Below, one piece after another: positions 35,078 through 43,811 of a DNA stretch of 46,123 nucleotides. The DNA lies in NCBI GenBank assembly GCA_949740445.1, contig CATJIF010000092.1, positions 1 to 46,123 of the forward strand. Direction: 5' to 3'. The notes beneath the pieces are model-generated. The model was given only the letters and a program-made list of their open reading frames with translations, did no database searches and had not been told where the DNA came from. The position numbers and the translations under genes were made by a program. Source of the stretch: an uncultured Peptostreptococcaceae bacterium (GTDB taxonomy: Bacteria > Bacillota > Clostridia > Peptostreptococcales > Anaerovoracaceae). Numbering within the stretch: the stretch's first letter is position 1; the number at the start of each line of letters is the position of its first letter.

Positions 35078-36388
35078 TCAGCCCACCTCCTTTAAGATGG
35101 CGACCACGCGGTCCATGTCCGCCTTTGTATTTTTTTCCGTGGTACACCATAAAATTTTATTGTCATCTAATGGCAAACCGCCTAATATTCCCTTGTCTGC
35201 CAGGGCATCCAGCGCTTTTTTTGCTCCGGAAGGTGCTGCAGTAACAAATTCGTTGAAAAATTCTCCCTGGTGCACCCGGGTATATCCGATCTTCGAAAGC
35301 TCCTTTGCCAGGTATGCGGCCTTCGAGGCGCTCTGCAGCGCCGCCTGGCGGATTCCCTCCGGCCCCATGGCAGCCATGTACACCGCTGCCGTCATAGCGC
35401 ACAGCGCCTGGTTGGAGCAGACGTTGCTCGAAGCCTTTTCCCGGCGGATGTGCTGCTCTCTTGCCTGCAGGGTCAGCACGTAGGCGCGCTTCCCCTCCGC
35501 ATCCGCTGTCTCGCCCACGATTCTTCCGGGGAGTTTGCGCATCATGTCGCTTTTGCAGGTCATAAAGCCCATGTACGGCCCGCCGAAGGAAAGCGGCATG
35601 CCCAGCGGCTGGCCTTCGCCTACAGCGATGTCCGCACCGCATTCGCCCGGCGTTTTTAAAATGCCAAGCGAGATGGGATTGACTCCTAAAATCAGCTTTG
35701 CCTTTGTCTGGTGGACGAGCTGTTCCGCTTTCTGGCAATCCTCCAAAAGCCCGTAGAAATTGGGCTGCTCCAGATAGACGCAGGCAACCCCGTCATCCAG
35801 CATCGACGCAAGCGCCTCCATGTCGGTGCGCCCTTCCGCTTCCGCAATGACAGCCACCTCCATGCCACTGCCGTGGCAATAGGTTTCGATCACGCGCATC
35901 ACGTCAGGCTTTATGGCCGCCGATACCAGGGCTTTTTTTCTGCGCCGGTCCGCACACATAGCCAGCGCTTCCGCCGCTGCCGTAGCCCCGTCGTATACGG
36001 AAGCGTTGGAAGCCTCCATGCCTGTCAGCTGGCAGATCATGGTCTGATACTCAAAAATATTCTGTAAAACCCCCTGGCTGATCTCCGCCTGATAGGGCGT
36101 ATACGCTGTAACAAATTCCTCTTTGGAAGTTACCGATGTTACGATGGCCGGTATGTAGTGGTCGTAAGCGCCGGCCCCGCGGAAAATGGAGCGAAAGACT
36201 TTGTTTTTTTCCATCATTTCCGTCAGCCTGCGCAACACCTCCATCTCGGACATGCCGGAGGGCAGTTTCAGCTCTTTTATGATCATCTCCTGCGGAATGT
36301 GAGAAAACAGCTGCTGCGTGGTTTCGCATCCCACGGCTGCAAGCATCTGCTTTGTCTCCTGCTCCACGGCGGGTATATAGCTTCCCAT
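35078..36388 (-). CDS. gcvPA: Glycine dehydrogenase (decarboxylating) subunit 1
   Basis: A 436-residue subunit, homologous to the N-terminal half of the single-chain P protein, forming a heterotetramer with GcvPB. Typical segments are SYIPAVEQETKQMLAAVG, FRGAGAYDHYIPAIV, TAYTPYQAEISQGVLQNIFE, DGATAAAEA and QALCAMTAAVYMAAMG. AAAGGAG precedes the ATG. A GC-rich hairpin lies between gcvH and this gene. Confidence 0.96.
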   Translation of the reverse strand: MGSYIPAVEQETKQMLAAVGCETTQQLFSHIPQEMIIKELKLPSGMSEMEVLRRLTEMMEKNKVFRSIFRGAGAYDHYIPAIVTSVTSKEEFVTAYTPYQAEISQGVLQNIFEYQTMICQLTGMEASNASVYDGATAAAEALAMCADRRRKKALVSAAIKPDVMRVIETYCHGSGMEVAVIAEAEGRTDMEALASMLDDGVACVYLEQPNFYGLLEDCQKAEQLVHQTKAKLILGVNPISLGILKTPGECGADIAVGEGQPLGMPLSFGGPYMGFMTCKSDMMRKLPGRIVGETADAEGKRAYVLTLQAREQHIRREKASSNVCSNQALCAMTAAVYMAAMGPEGIRQAALQSASKAAYLAKELSKIGYTRVHQGEFFNEFVTAAPSGAKKALDALADKGILGGLPLDDNKILWCTTEKNTKADMDRVVAILKEVG

Positions 36389-36405
36389 TTCTATCGTCTC
36401 CTTTC

Positions 36406-36440
36406 GGCGGGCCCGTGCGCCTGCGCGCGCTCTGCCCGCC
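36406..36440 (-). other. Intercistronic hairpin between gcvH and gcvPA
   Basis: GGCGGGC (36406-36412) and GCCCGCC (36434-36440) form a 7-bp GC stem with a 21-nt GC-rich loop just before the gcvPA ribosome binding site. No U tract follows, so it is probably an mRNA stability or processing element rather than a terminator. Confidence 0.45.
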
Positions 36441-36446
36441 CGCAGA

Positions 36447-36839
36447 TTATTCTTCCTTCGCCTTTTCTTCTTCTACAAAGGCCGCGTATTCTTCAGCGCT
36501 CAGCATTTCCTCCCGGTCGCTGATGTCGCTGACCGTAACAAACCACGCCTCGTAAGCGCCCTCGTTAATCATTTCCGGGCTGTCCAGAAGCTCTTCGTTG
36601 ATCTGGCTGACCGTTCCGGATACCGGAGCGTAGATGTCGGATACGGCTTTTACGGATTCTACCTCGGCAAAGCTCGTGCCGGCGGTCAGCTCATCGCCTT
36701 CCTCCGGCAGGTTGACGAAGACGATGCCGCCCAGCTCCTGCTGCGCGTAATCGGTAATTCCTACCTGTGCGGTGGTGTCATCCGAAAACTTTACCCATTC
36801 GTGGGATTTTGTGTACTTTAATTCTTTTGGAAATTCCAT
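36447..36839 (-). CDS. gcvH: Glycine cleavage system H protein
   Basis: A 130-residue lipoyl carrier protein that shuttles the aminomethyl group between P, T and L proteins. It starts [18 protein letters not shown] and carries the lipoylation site Lys64 in [15 protein letters not shown] place the start at 36839 because GGAGG lies 8 bp upstream; an in-frame ATG at 36854 lacks a site. The C-terminal end is an acidic EEEKAKEE tail. Confidence 0.96.
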   Translation of the reverse strand: MEFPKELKYTKSHEWVKFSDDTTAQVGITDYAQQELGGIVFVNLPEEGDELTAGTSFAEVESVKAVSDIYAPVSGTVSQINEELLDSPEMINEGAYEAWFVTVSDISDREEMLSAEEYAAFVEEEKAKEE

Positions 36840-36874
36840 GTCCTGTCCCTCCATTGTTGTATTTTGTTCCGTTG

Positions 36875-37969
36875 CTATTTTGTTTCTTTTTTATAAAAAG
36901 GCAGCGCCACGATTTCGCAGGCGACTCTCCTTCCTCTCACATCCGCTTCTACGACCTTTCCCGGCTGTGCGCAGTCCGCTTCAACCAGAGCCATGGCTAC
37001 CGCATAGCCCAGATACGGGCAGTGCGTGCCGGAGGTGGTCGCTCCTATCTTCCGTCCGTCGGCGTAGAGATCTTCGTGCTCTCTTACGATGCCGCGCCCC
37101 GTTACCTTCAGGCCCACGCGCTTTCTCGATACCGGCTGTTTTTCCTCCATGGCAGCCTTTCCGATAAAGCTTTCCTTCTTCATCTTTACGGCAAAGCCGA
37201 GGCCGGTTTCCAGCGGGCTGATCGAATCGTCCATCTCGTGGCCGTAAAGCGGCATGGCCGCCTCCAGGCGCAGCGTATCTCTGGCGCCCAGGCCGCAGGG
37301 CAGAAGCCCTTCGTCTTTCCCCGCCTCCATCAAAAGCTCCCACAGCGCTTCGGCGTGTTCTGCGCCGATGTAGATTTCATAGCCATCTTCGCCTGTGTAG
37401 CCCGTCTGCGATACGATGCACCGCATGCCGCGGATGTCCGCATCGAACACCGCATGGTAATATTTCTGCGGGATATTGGCTTCGTCGGTCAGCTTGCTTA
37501 AAATCGCTTTTGCCCTCGGGCCCTGCAGCGCCAGCTGCGCCACCGAATCGGAAATATCCGAAAAACAGGCGTCGCCAAATTCGTGCTTCTTCATCCAGGC
37601 GAAATCCTTATCCTTGTTGGCGGCGTTCACGACGATAAAATAGCTGTCCTCTTTGTACTTGTAGACGATCAGGTCATCCACTGTTCCGCCCGCCTCGTTG
37701 CACATGGGGCTGTAGCGCGCCTGCCCGTCGGCCATATTGGCAAAATCGTTGGTCAGAATTGTCTGCAGGTTGCGCAGCGCATCGCTGCCGGTCAGTACGA
37801 TCTCGCCCATGTGGGATACGTCGAACAGCCCGGCCTGCGTCCGCACTGCCATGTGCTCTTTGATAACGCCGGCAGAATACTGTACCGGCAGAAGATATCC
37901 GGCAAAGGGAACGATTTTTCCGCCGTATTTCTTGTGAATCTCGTACAGCGGGGTTTTTAATTCTTCCAT
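36875..37969 (-). CDS. gcvT: Glycine cleavage system T protein (aminomethyltransferase)
   Basis: A 364-residue folate-binding enzyme that moves the methylene unit from GcvH to tetrahydrofolate and frees ammonia. Conserved segments: [78 protein letters not shown] and [21 protein letters not shown] precedes the ATG. It is the first gene of the operon, about 115 bases downstream of a glycine riboswitch and its terminator. Confidence 0.96.
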   Translation of the reverse strand: MEELKTPLYEIHKKYGGKIVPFAGYLLPVQYSAGVIKEHMAVRTQAGLFDVSHMGEIVLTGSDALRNLQTILTNDFANMADGQARYSPMCNEAGGTVDDLIVYKYKEDSYFIVVNAANKDKDFAWMKKHEFGDACFSDISDSVAQLALQGPRAKAILSKLTDEANIPQKYYHAVFDADIRGMRCIVSQTGYTGEDGYEIYIGAEHAEALWELLMEAGKDEGLLPCGLGARDTLRLEAAMPLYGHEMDDSISPLETGLGFAVKMKKESFIGKAAMEEKQPVSRKRVGLKVTGRGIVREHEDLYADGRKIGATTSGTHCPYLGYAVAMALVEADCAQPGKVVEADVRGRRVACEIVALPFYKKETK

Positions 37970-38082
37970 TGTATTATTTCCTCCTTAACCAATGAACGGC
38001 GCTGTCCTCGCGCCAAACGCTTTCGCCGGCCCCATTTTTTCGCGACAGCTTTTTTCTGCGCAAAGCGGATCGTATTTTCCCA

Positions 38083-38117
38083 CAAAAAAGAGGCACAGCA
38101 AATACGGCTATGCCTCT
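38083..38117 (-). terminator. Riboswitch-associated intrinsic terminator
   Basis: On the minus strand an 11-bp stem (38107-38117 with 38089-38099, one G-U pair) closes a 7-nt loop and runs into TTTTTT. It directly follows the second glycine aptamer, whose 3' strand overlaps its 5' side, so glycine binding should prevent its formation and let gcvT be transcribed. Confidence 0.85.
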
Positions 38118-38272
38118 GTCCTGAGCCTGAAAGATTCTTCCGCAGGGAATTGCTTCTTCGGCGTGCGTGCGCACTTTCCAGAGTTTCATCCAAGCCCGGT
38201 CTTTTTGCCTGAGAGTTTTCGCGTTCCCCTTCGGCGCCACTGCGGTGATCTCTCCCGAGCTTTTCATCTGAG
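38118..38272 (-). ncRNA. Tandem glycine riboswitch
   Basis: Two aptamers are visible on the minus strand. The first (about 38190-38272) has GGGAGAG paired with CTCTCAGGCAAAAAGACC, the hallmark of the class, and a P1 stem GCTCGG/CCGGGC. The second (about 38118-38189) has AACTCTGG ... AATCTTTCAGGCTCAGGACAGA. The short linker is typical of the cooperative tandem form. It senses glycine and controls the glycine cleavage operon, which degrades glycine, as an ON switch. Confidence 0.93.
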
Positions 38273-38293
38273 ATATGAATGGTATCTACGAAG

Positions 38294-38322
38294 ATAATAC
38301 GGAATTTTTTGTCTTTTGTCAA
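38294..38322 (-). promoter_or_regulatory. Promoter of the glycine cleavage operon
   Basis: On the minus strand TTGACA (38317-38322) and TATTAT (38294-38299) are 17 bp apart, a near-consensus housekeeping promoter, which places the transcript start about 15 bases before the first glycine aptamer. Confidence 0.85.
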
Positions 38323-38393
38323 GAAGCAGTTTTCAAATTCTGCGATTGCCGGTCCGGTGCCCGCTTCCGCGCACCGGAAAAACGCCTGCCCGG

Positions 38394-39497
38394 CTATCGC
38401 TTTCGAAGCATGTCTGCATTGTTGTACACTGGCTGGCTATAGAGAAACAGCACGTCGCTTTGCGTAAAATCGACAAACTGCCCCAGCACCTCGTAGCCCA
38501 TAAACCGCAGGTCTACCAGTACCACCTGGCTGTAATTCAGCGCCAGAAGCGGCGCCAGCGGGCTGGCAAACGAATCGCGGAACACGATCAGCCGGCTTTC
38601 ATCGGCGCAGGCTGGATTGTCGATGACAATCAATGGCGAATTGCCCGAGAGGAACAGCTCGTAGGCATCTACCGAGGTCAGCTTCTGCTCGTCGTAGATC
38701 GCCGTATGCTTTTTCATCTGATCGAAATCCGTAATCTGCATCTTCTCGATCACCGGATGCGTCAGCCACGTCAGCGTATCGCCGTCTCCCATGCCGCCCA
38801 TCTGGCCGTAATACGCCCCGTAAAACGGCTGGTAGGTATTCGCCTGCAGCCCCTCCCATATCCCCGCATCAAAGGAGCGCTCAAACTGCGTCCAGATGGC
38901 CTCTGCCACTGCAGGCAGCTCCTCCTGTTTCCAGTGCAGGTCGGTGCGGTAATAATCGGAAAGCTGCAAAAGCCCTTCCAGGGGAAGATATTCCATCTCG
39001 GGAAGCTCCTTTCGCAGCAGCTGCTCCATCGCCTGGTACGAAAGCGAAAGGTGCGCATCCTCCGGCGGAAGGTAATGGCTCTTATCGGGGATCACGGCAA
39101 TCGCCTTGCTTCTGCATTCCGCCAGGTACAGCTGCTCGATGCTCTTTATCTTATCCGCTACTTTTGTAATGCTCTCCTCTTTCAGAGGATATTCCATCTG
39201 AAACAGGTAATCCCCCACGCGGTAAAGTCCGCCGCTATCGCTTTTTTGCAGGGCAAAGCGGTCGAAGCCCACTTTTATGCCGCGAAAGAGCTCCCGCTGC
39301 CAGAACTGATCCAGCAGATATTCTTCGATTCTCTGGCCGCCCTCTCCCGAAAGCAAAAGCTCCCGGTCGATCTGCGGCGCCTGCGCGAGCTCTCTGCGCT
39401 CTGCCCGGGAAATGCTGCGGTCCGGCGTTACCAGATTAACCACCATGCCGGCGGCCAATACCCCGAAAAATACCACCGTCATCACTTTATTTTTCAT
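38394..39497 (-). CDS. DHHW family protein (AlgX/AlgJ-like acyltransferase partner)
   Basis: A 367-residue exported protein with an N-terminal membrane anchor (MKNKVMTVVFFGVLAAGMVV). The SGNH-like fold shows TDLHW (185-189), the Asp-x-His-like motif of the DHHW family, and FRDSFASPLAPLL with a candidate nucleophile Ser309. Homologues such as AlgX and AlgJ take acetyl groups from an MBOAT protein and place them on exopolysaccharide. It begins 15 bp after the MBOAT gene with AAAGGAGGAG upstream, so the two surely act together. The polymer is not identified and no polysaccharide synthase gene is present here. Confidence 0.88.
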   Translation of the reverse strand: MKNKVMTVVFFGVLAAGMVVNLVTPDRSISRAERRELAQAPQIDRELLLSGEGGQRIEEYLLDQFWQRELFRGIKVGFDRFALQKSDSGGLYRVGDYLFQMEYPLKEESITKVADKIKSIEQLYLAECRSKAIAVIPDKSHYLPPEDAHLSLSYQAMEQLLRKELPEMEYLPLEGLLQLSDYYRTDLHWKQEELPAVAEAIWTQFERSFDAGIWEGLQANTYQPFYGAYYGQMGGMGDGDTLTWLTHPVIEKMQITDFDQMKKHTAIYDEQKLTSVDAYELFLSGNSPLIVIDNPACADESRLIVFRDSFASPLAPLLALNYSQVVLVDLRFMGYEVLGQFVDFTQSDVLFLYSQPVYNNADMLRKR

Positions 39498-39512
39498 ACC
39501 GCATCTCCTCCT

Positions 39513-40973
39513 TTAAAAGCGAAAGTACAAAAAGGGATTGAAGGAAGAATCTACAATATACGCCGTGCAGACGATCAGAAGCAGCAGCATGAGAACAAGC
39601 TCCGCCGCAGACAAAAGGACGGCGGAAAGCCGGTACCGTCCGCAAAGGCCCTGAAGCGCCTGATAGCCTTTCATCGGCAGCGGCGTTGCCAATACAACGC
39701 AGAGGAGTAAAAGCCAGGCGCTGCTTTTCAGATGATAGAATGTAAATTCATTAAACAGGGGAAGCGCACCTCCCTGTGCCGAAAAGCCGAACATCCCGAA
39801 AAGCCGCATTCCCAGAAGCGGCAGCTCTTCTGTGCCGAAAATCACAAAGCTGAAGCTGAGCAGCAGCAGCGTGTAGAAATGGCGCAGTAGCTTCGGCGCC
39901 CTGGAAAGCGCGCGGCCGACAAACAGCTTTTCCAGCATTAACAGCACGCCAAAGTACAGGCCCCACAGCACGTAATTCCAGCAGGCCCCGTGCCAGAAGC
40001 CAGTCAGCATCCAGACGCAGAGAATGTTGCGCAGGCGCAGAATCAAGCCGCCGCGGCTGCCTCCCAGCGGAATGTAGACGTAATCCCGAAACCATCCGCC
40101 AAGGCTTATGTGCCAGCGCCGCCAGAATTCCGTCAGGCTGTCCGCGATAAATGGGTAGTTGAAATTTTCCAAAAAAGAAAAGCCCAGCATGCGCCCCAGC
40201 CCCACGGCCATGTCGCTGTATCCGGAAAAGTCAAAATAGATTTGCAAAGAGAAGGCTGCCATGGCTGTCCAATACAAAAGGACGGATGGCTCTGCGCTTG
40301 CGTAAAGCAGCTTCGAAAGCTCTCCCAGGGAATTGGCGAGGATTACCTTTTTGCCCAGTCCCGCCATAAACCTGCCCACGCCCCAGGCAAATCCATCGAA
40401 GTCAAATCTGCCTGCGCCTGCTGCACCGCTGTTATGCCTGTTGTCAGCCCGAAGCTGCGGCTCGATGTCGCAGTAGCGGACGATGGGTCCTGCTACCAGC
40501 TGCGGGAACATGGTAACGTAGGCGGCAAAGTCGATAAAATTCCTCTGCGCCTTTACCTCGCCTCGATAGACATCTATTGTATAGCTCATGGTCTGAAAGG
40601 TATAGAAGCTGATGCCCAGGGGAAGCGTCAGGCCCAGCAGCGGCAGCTGCGCATGAAACAGCGCGTTGATGTTTTGCACAAAAAAGGCCGAGTATTTGAA
40701 CAGCATCAAAAGGCCCAGGTTGATGAGAACAGAAGAGACAAGGATGGCTTTTGCCACCTTTGTCCCTCTGTAGGCTTCGATTCCCAGTCCGTGAAGGTAA
40801 TCTGCCACCGTGGAAATCAGCAGAATCGAAATGTATACGGATTCTCCGAAAAAGTAGAAAAACAGGCTGAATATCAGTAAAACCGCGTTTTTATACCGAT
40901 TCGGAACGATAAAATAAACAATTAATAATATTGGTAAATAATAATATAAGAAGCTGACGCTGGAAAACAGCAT
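39513..40973 (-). CDS. MBOAT family O-acyltransferase (AlgI/DltB-like)
   Basis: A 486-residue integral membrane acyltransferase with about eleven helices. It begins MLFSSVSFLYYYLPILLIVYF as AlgI-type proteins do, and has LPLGISFYTFQTMSY, MFPQLVAGPIVRYCDIEPQL, FDFSGYSDMAVGLGRMLGF, FWRRWHISLGGWFRDYVYIP (His288) and the catalytic TGFWHGACWNYVLWGLYFG (His328). It moves acyl groups, normally acetyl from acetyl-CoA, across the membrane to an extracellular partner, here the DHHW protein. GAGGAGG precedes the ATG, 14 bp after the DUF4358 gene. Confidence 0.93.
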   Translation of the reverse strand: MLFSSVSFLYYYLPILLIVYFIVPNRYKNAVLLIFSLFFYFFGESVYISILLISTVADYLHGLGIEAYRGTKVAKAILVSSVLINLGLLMLFKYSAFFVQNINALFHAQLPLLGLTLPLGISFYTFQTMSYTIDVYRGEVKAQRNFIDFAAYVTMFPQLVAGPIVRYCDIEPQLRADNRHNSGAAGAGRFDFDGFAWGVGRFMAGLGKKVILANSLGELSKLLYASAEPSVLLYWTAMAAFSLQIYFDFSGYSDMAVGLGRMLGFSFLENFNYPFIADSLTEFWRRWHISLGGWFRDYVYIPLGGSRGGLILRLRNILCVWMLTGFWHGACWNYVLWGLYFGVLLMLEKLFVGRALSRAPKLLRHFYTLLLLSFSFVIFGTEELPLLGMRLFGMFGFSAQGGALPLFNEFTFYHLKSSAWLLLLCVVLATPLPMKGYQALQGLCGRYRLSAVLLSAAELVLMLLLLIVCTAYIVDSSFNPFLYFRF

Positions 40974-40987
40974 AGTTCCTCCTCAAG

Positions 40988-41770
40988 TTATATGGCGTTG
41001 AAATTGGCTATGATATCCTTCGCCTGATCCGACATTACCAAAAGGATGATATTTCCTTTATGGCTGACCTCTACGCCCTGCGGCTCGACGCAGACCCATT
41101 TGCGCGGGTTTGCAGACTCCTTTACCTTCTTCTCGATGGCGGCAATGTCAGCCCCCTCTTCGACCTGGATTGCAACGACAGAGTGCGGAACCGCCGAAAT
41201 CAGGGCCTCGCTCGCCAGCGCACGCACGTAGGGAATATCTGTCGCTCCTAAAAACCACTCCGCATTCTCTGCCGTGATTTCCGTTTCGCCCACATCGGGA
41301 AGCTCCAGGCTGCCGTACGACTTGCTGATGGCATCCTCTAACGTCAGCGAACTCTGGCTTCCGCCCGCTGCGCTGTCCGGAGCCTGGCTGCCGCCACCGG
41401 AAGTCGTGCCGGAGCTGCCGCTATTTCCGCTGTTTGTGGAACCGCCGCTGGAAGTGCTGCCGCCTGTAGAGCCGCCGGAAACCGGCTTTTGTGCGGGCAT
41501 CTGTCCACTGCCCTGGCTGCCGTTTCCGCCTGTGCCTTCAGAACCGTCGGAACCACCGGATGCGTCGCCTTCGTTTTCGTCTGCGTTTTGCTCCCCATCC
41601 TCTGTGTTTTCCTCATCGCTTTCGTCGGTCGCATCCCCATCCGGGTTTTCCATATCCTCTATCTGGTCGCCGCTATCTGGCAGATTCGAATCGGATTCGT
41701 CGCTGCCGCATCCTGCCATACCAAAAACCAATACGCCGGCCAAAATCATCATTATCAATTTCTTTTTCAT
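40988..41770 (-). CDS. DUF4358-type lipoprotein with long acidic/Gly-Ser linker
   Basis: A 260-residue lipoprotein with signal MKKKLIMMILAGVLVFGMAGC (lipobox GMAGC, Cys21). Residues 24-70 are strongly acidic; 71-142 are a low-complexity Gly/Ser/Thr linker. Residues 145-260 are a compact domain (SYGSLELPDVGETEITAENA ... NPRKWVCVEPQGVEVSHKGN) that fits DUF4358, a family of unknown function often found with MBOAT and DHHW genes in Clostridia. The flexible linker would let it reach through the wall. The start at 41770 has AAAGGAG upstream. It is the first gene of the acylation operon and could bind, present or sense the acyl acceptor. Confidence 0.85.
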   Translation of the reverse strand: MKKKLIMMILAGVLVFGMAGCGSDESDSNLPDSGDQIEDMENPDGDATDESDEENTEDGEQNADENEGDASGGSDGSEGTGGNGSQGSGQMPAQKPVSGGSTGGSTSSGGSTNSGNSGSSGTTSGGGSQAPDSAAGGSQSSLTLEDAISKSYGSLELPDVGETEITAENAEWFLGATDIPYVRALASEALISAVPHSVVAIQVEEGADIAAIEKKVKESANPRKWVCVEPQGVEVSHKGNIILLVMSDQAKDIIANFNAI

Positions 41771-41849
41771 GTTGTAGTCTCTCCTTTTGTGAAATAATGA
41801 ATACCTTTTAGACATAACTCTTTTCTTTTTTGTTCCAAAAATACAAAAA

Positions 41850-41894
41850 AATTAAAAGGCAGCGAAGAAGGCGTTTTCCCCTGCCGTCGCTGCC
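41850..41894 (-). terminator. Intrinsic terminator of the AIPR gene
   Basis: On the minus strand GGCAGCGA (41887-41894) pairs with TCGCTGCC (41858-41865) and is followed by TTTTAATTTTTTT. It separates the AIPR gene from the DUF4358 operon. Confidence 0.85.
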
Positions 41895-41923
41895 CTGTGT
41901 TCAACTATTGGTATATCTGTTTT

Positions 41924-43597
41924 TCATCTTTCTTCATTTTTTAAATATCGTTCCATGATATCGAATCGTCTGAAGGCTGCTGCCATGGTTCGTCCATCAA
42001 TCTCTGACAAATTATCATGATTGAAATAATCCTTCAGCACATCTACCATGGCCCGTTCTGCCTTATCGTACATAGATTCTTTATTTTGCTCAAAGTAATC
42101 CTTGATTTTCTTAAAATTGTTGTGAGTGATTTCCTGCAAATGGATATTAAAAGAGGTTAAAATCTGTTTGCCTATCATGTATGCCATAAAATATTGGCTG
42201 TACGGCCGATGTTCTCTGACTCCATCCTGATGAGTCGTTTTCTTTCTGTTATTATCGCAATAGCGAAAGATCAGCACAGCAATTATCATCTGAGCAGCAT
42301 TCAGATGATCAAAAATGAACGAATAGTATTTGTCAAAGAACTCATTCCGCTTATATTTCGCCAAATGTGGCCTGTCCCGCCATACTGCAAAAACAGCCTC
42401 AGCTGCTACCGTCGATGGTATTACGTTTGCATTTAATACATTATCCCGTTTTCTTTTGTAAATATATCCCAAATCACGTGCGCCCGTCTCCAACATCCGC
42501 TGACATTCATCATTTGATTTCAAGTCCCTGAAGTCCACTGAATTCTGGCTGTTTGTCGCGTATATGATATCCTGAATAATACCCGGATTTTCGATGTCCT
42601 CCACTTCATAAAGGCGTACCAGCAAATAAACTTGCGAAAAATCTATATCCGGATTTTCTTTCACCGTCTGGTGTATCGTCCTGCACGTCTGCCCGCCGTT
42701 TATAATTTGCAAATCATTGGTTTTAACGATCCAATTCTGCTCCTGCAGTGCATTAAAACTGAATTTTTTACAAATCATCGTAGCCCCATTGTTAAAAAAG
42801 AAAAAATTCTGACGTTTATCGACGTTTAACAGAGTTTCTGCAATCCCATCATTAACTACATTTTTTCCTAAATAACGACGAATATTTTTTTCCAATAAGC
42901 TATCGCCAAACTCCTCCATCAACTTATAAACTTCCATGACCGAAACGCGCCCGAGAATTACTCTTTTATAATTAAAATTCTCCTGAATTGCTTTTCCATT
43001 TAAAGAAATTTGTGTGTCAATCACCTGTTCCTTGTTGATATACCGCATGATATCAGCATGGGAAAAATGCTCAAAGCGAACCTGACTTTGACCTGTAAAA
43101 GCATTGTCAATATGGTTCTGCCCCTCCCGATTCCACGGCAGGCCGTTGTTAAGCATCACAAAAGTAACATATGGAATGGCACCATCCAATATAAAAGAAC
43201 GAATTTCTTCTACTTTTTTTCTGCTCTGAAGGTTTAATTCAATCTGCGTAGACGGATCGAACACACATTTTACAGTATTCACAGCCTTTTCAACTGCATT
43301 GGCAGGAAAATTGCTGTCGACATCTAATTTTCTGGAATATTTTGACTGAAATAAGACAACATTTAATTGAGAATCCTGCGCTTCGACAATATATGCTGCG
43401 TCAAAACCTCCGTCATTTCCTCCATCGGTCAGATACTGTACTGCCTCTGTTATATCGATATCTAAATAAGCGGCAACTCCTAACAGTAAAAAAGCTTTGG
43501 ATCGATTTCTTTCATTGTCGCCGCCGATAAAAATTTCTTCATTTCCTTCTAATATTATATTTATTCTTTGGTCAATAATTTGCTTCGCAATATCCAT
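41924..43597 (-). CDS. AIPR-family protein, probable abortive-infection nuclease
   Basis: A 557-residue protein of the AIPR (abortive infection phage resistance) family. The N-terminal region carries a restriction-endonuclease-like core: GGFDAAYI (Asp66), then VVLFQSKYS (Gln84-x-Lys86), as in Mrr-type PD-(D/E)xK nucleases. Family motifs FFNNGATMI (267-274), LQIINGGQTCRTIHQ (295-309) and ATNSQNSVDFRDL (346-358) follow. The C-terminal part is helical. It is a single gene with its own promoter and terminator, and its base composition is clearly more AT-rich than both neighbours, suggesting horizontal gain. Related genes give phage resistance elsewhere; here that role is inferred. AAGGAAGG precedes the ATG. 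Confidence 0.88.
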   Translation of the reverse strand: MDIAKQIIDQRINIILEGNEEIFIGGDNERNRSKAFLLLGVAAYLDIDITEAVQYLTDGGNDGGFDAAYIVEAQDSQLNVVLFQSKYSRKLDVDSNFPANAVEKAVNTVKCVFDPSTQIELNLQSRKKVEEIRSFILDGAIPYVTFVMLNNGLPWNREGQNHIDNAFTGQSQVRFEHFSHADIMRYINKEQVIDTQISLNGKAIQENFNYKRVILGRVSVMEVYKLMEEFGDSLLEKNIRRYLGKNVVNDGIAETLLNVDKRQNFFFFNNGATMICKKFSFNALQEQNWIVKTNDLQIINGGQTCRTIHQTVKENPDIDFSQVYLLVRLYEVEDIENPGIIQDIIYATNSQNSVDFRDLKSNDECQRMLETGARDLGYIYKRKRDNVLNANVIPSTVAAEAVFAVWRDRPHLAKYKRNEFFDKYYSFIFDHLNAAQMIIAVLIFRYCDNNRKKTTHQDGVREHRPYSQYFMAYMIGKQILTSFNIHLQEITHNNFKKIKDYFEQNKESMYDKAERAMVDVLKDYFNHDNLSEIDGRTMAAAFRRFDIMERYLKNEER

Positions 43598-43688
43598 TTT
43601 ATACCTTCCTTTTGACTCTCTATATGAACGAATCTTTCTTTTTCAAAATCCGATGCTTTGCTGCTGTCAAATGCCACATTTTATATTT

Positions 43689-43716
43689 ATTATAGCACAT
43701 TTTCCTGATTATACAA
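43689..43716 (-). promoter_or_regulatory. Promoter of the AIPR gene
   Basis: On the minus strand an extended -10 TGCTATAAT (TATAAT at 43689-43694) has a TTGTAT -35 (43711-43716) 16 bp upstream, about 95 bp before the AIPR start. Between it and the gene, TTGACA at about 43671-43676 is a further possible -35 but lacks a good -10. Confidence 0.6.
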
Positions 43717-43739
43717 TCGCGAAACTCCACCCCAAATAC

Positions 43740-43773
43740 ACAAAAGCCTGTAAACAATCGCGTTACAGGCTTT
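43740..43773 (-). terminator. Terminator of the prkC-rsgA-rpe operon
   Basis: AAAGCCTGTAA (43743-43753) and TTACAGGCTTT (43763-43773) form an 11-bp perfect stem. On the minus strand, about 38 bp after the rpe stop, the stem runs into TTTTG, a usable but short U tract. Confidence 0.7.
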
Positions 43774-43811
43774 CAACCGAATTATAAAACTGCACTGTGT
43801 CCTGTCACTGG

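Noticed and set aside
38353-38378. 8-bp GC hairpin downstream of the DHHW gene as a terminator
   Set aside because: No U tract follows on the minus strand; the T run precedes the stem. It may still be a 3'-end structure but the evidence is weak.
38316-39710. Long plus-strand open frame of 464 codons opposite the DHHW gene
   Set aside because: It is antisense to two genes with clear family motifs, is rich in Arg, His and Gln as antisense frames of GC-rich genes are, and has no recognisable domain or ribosome binding site.
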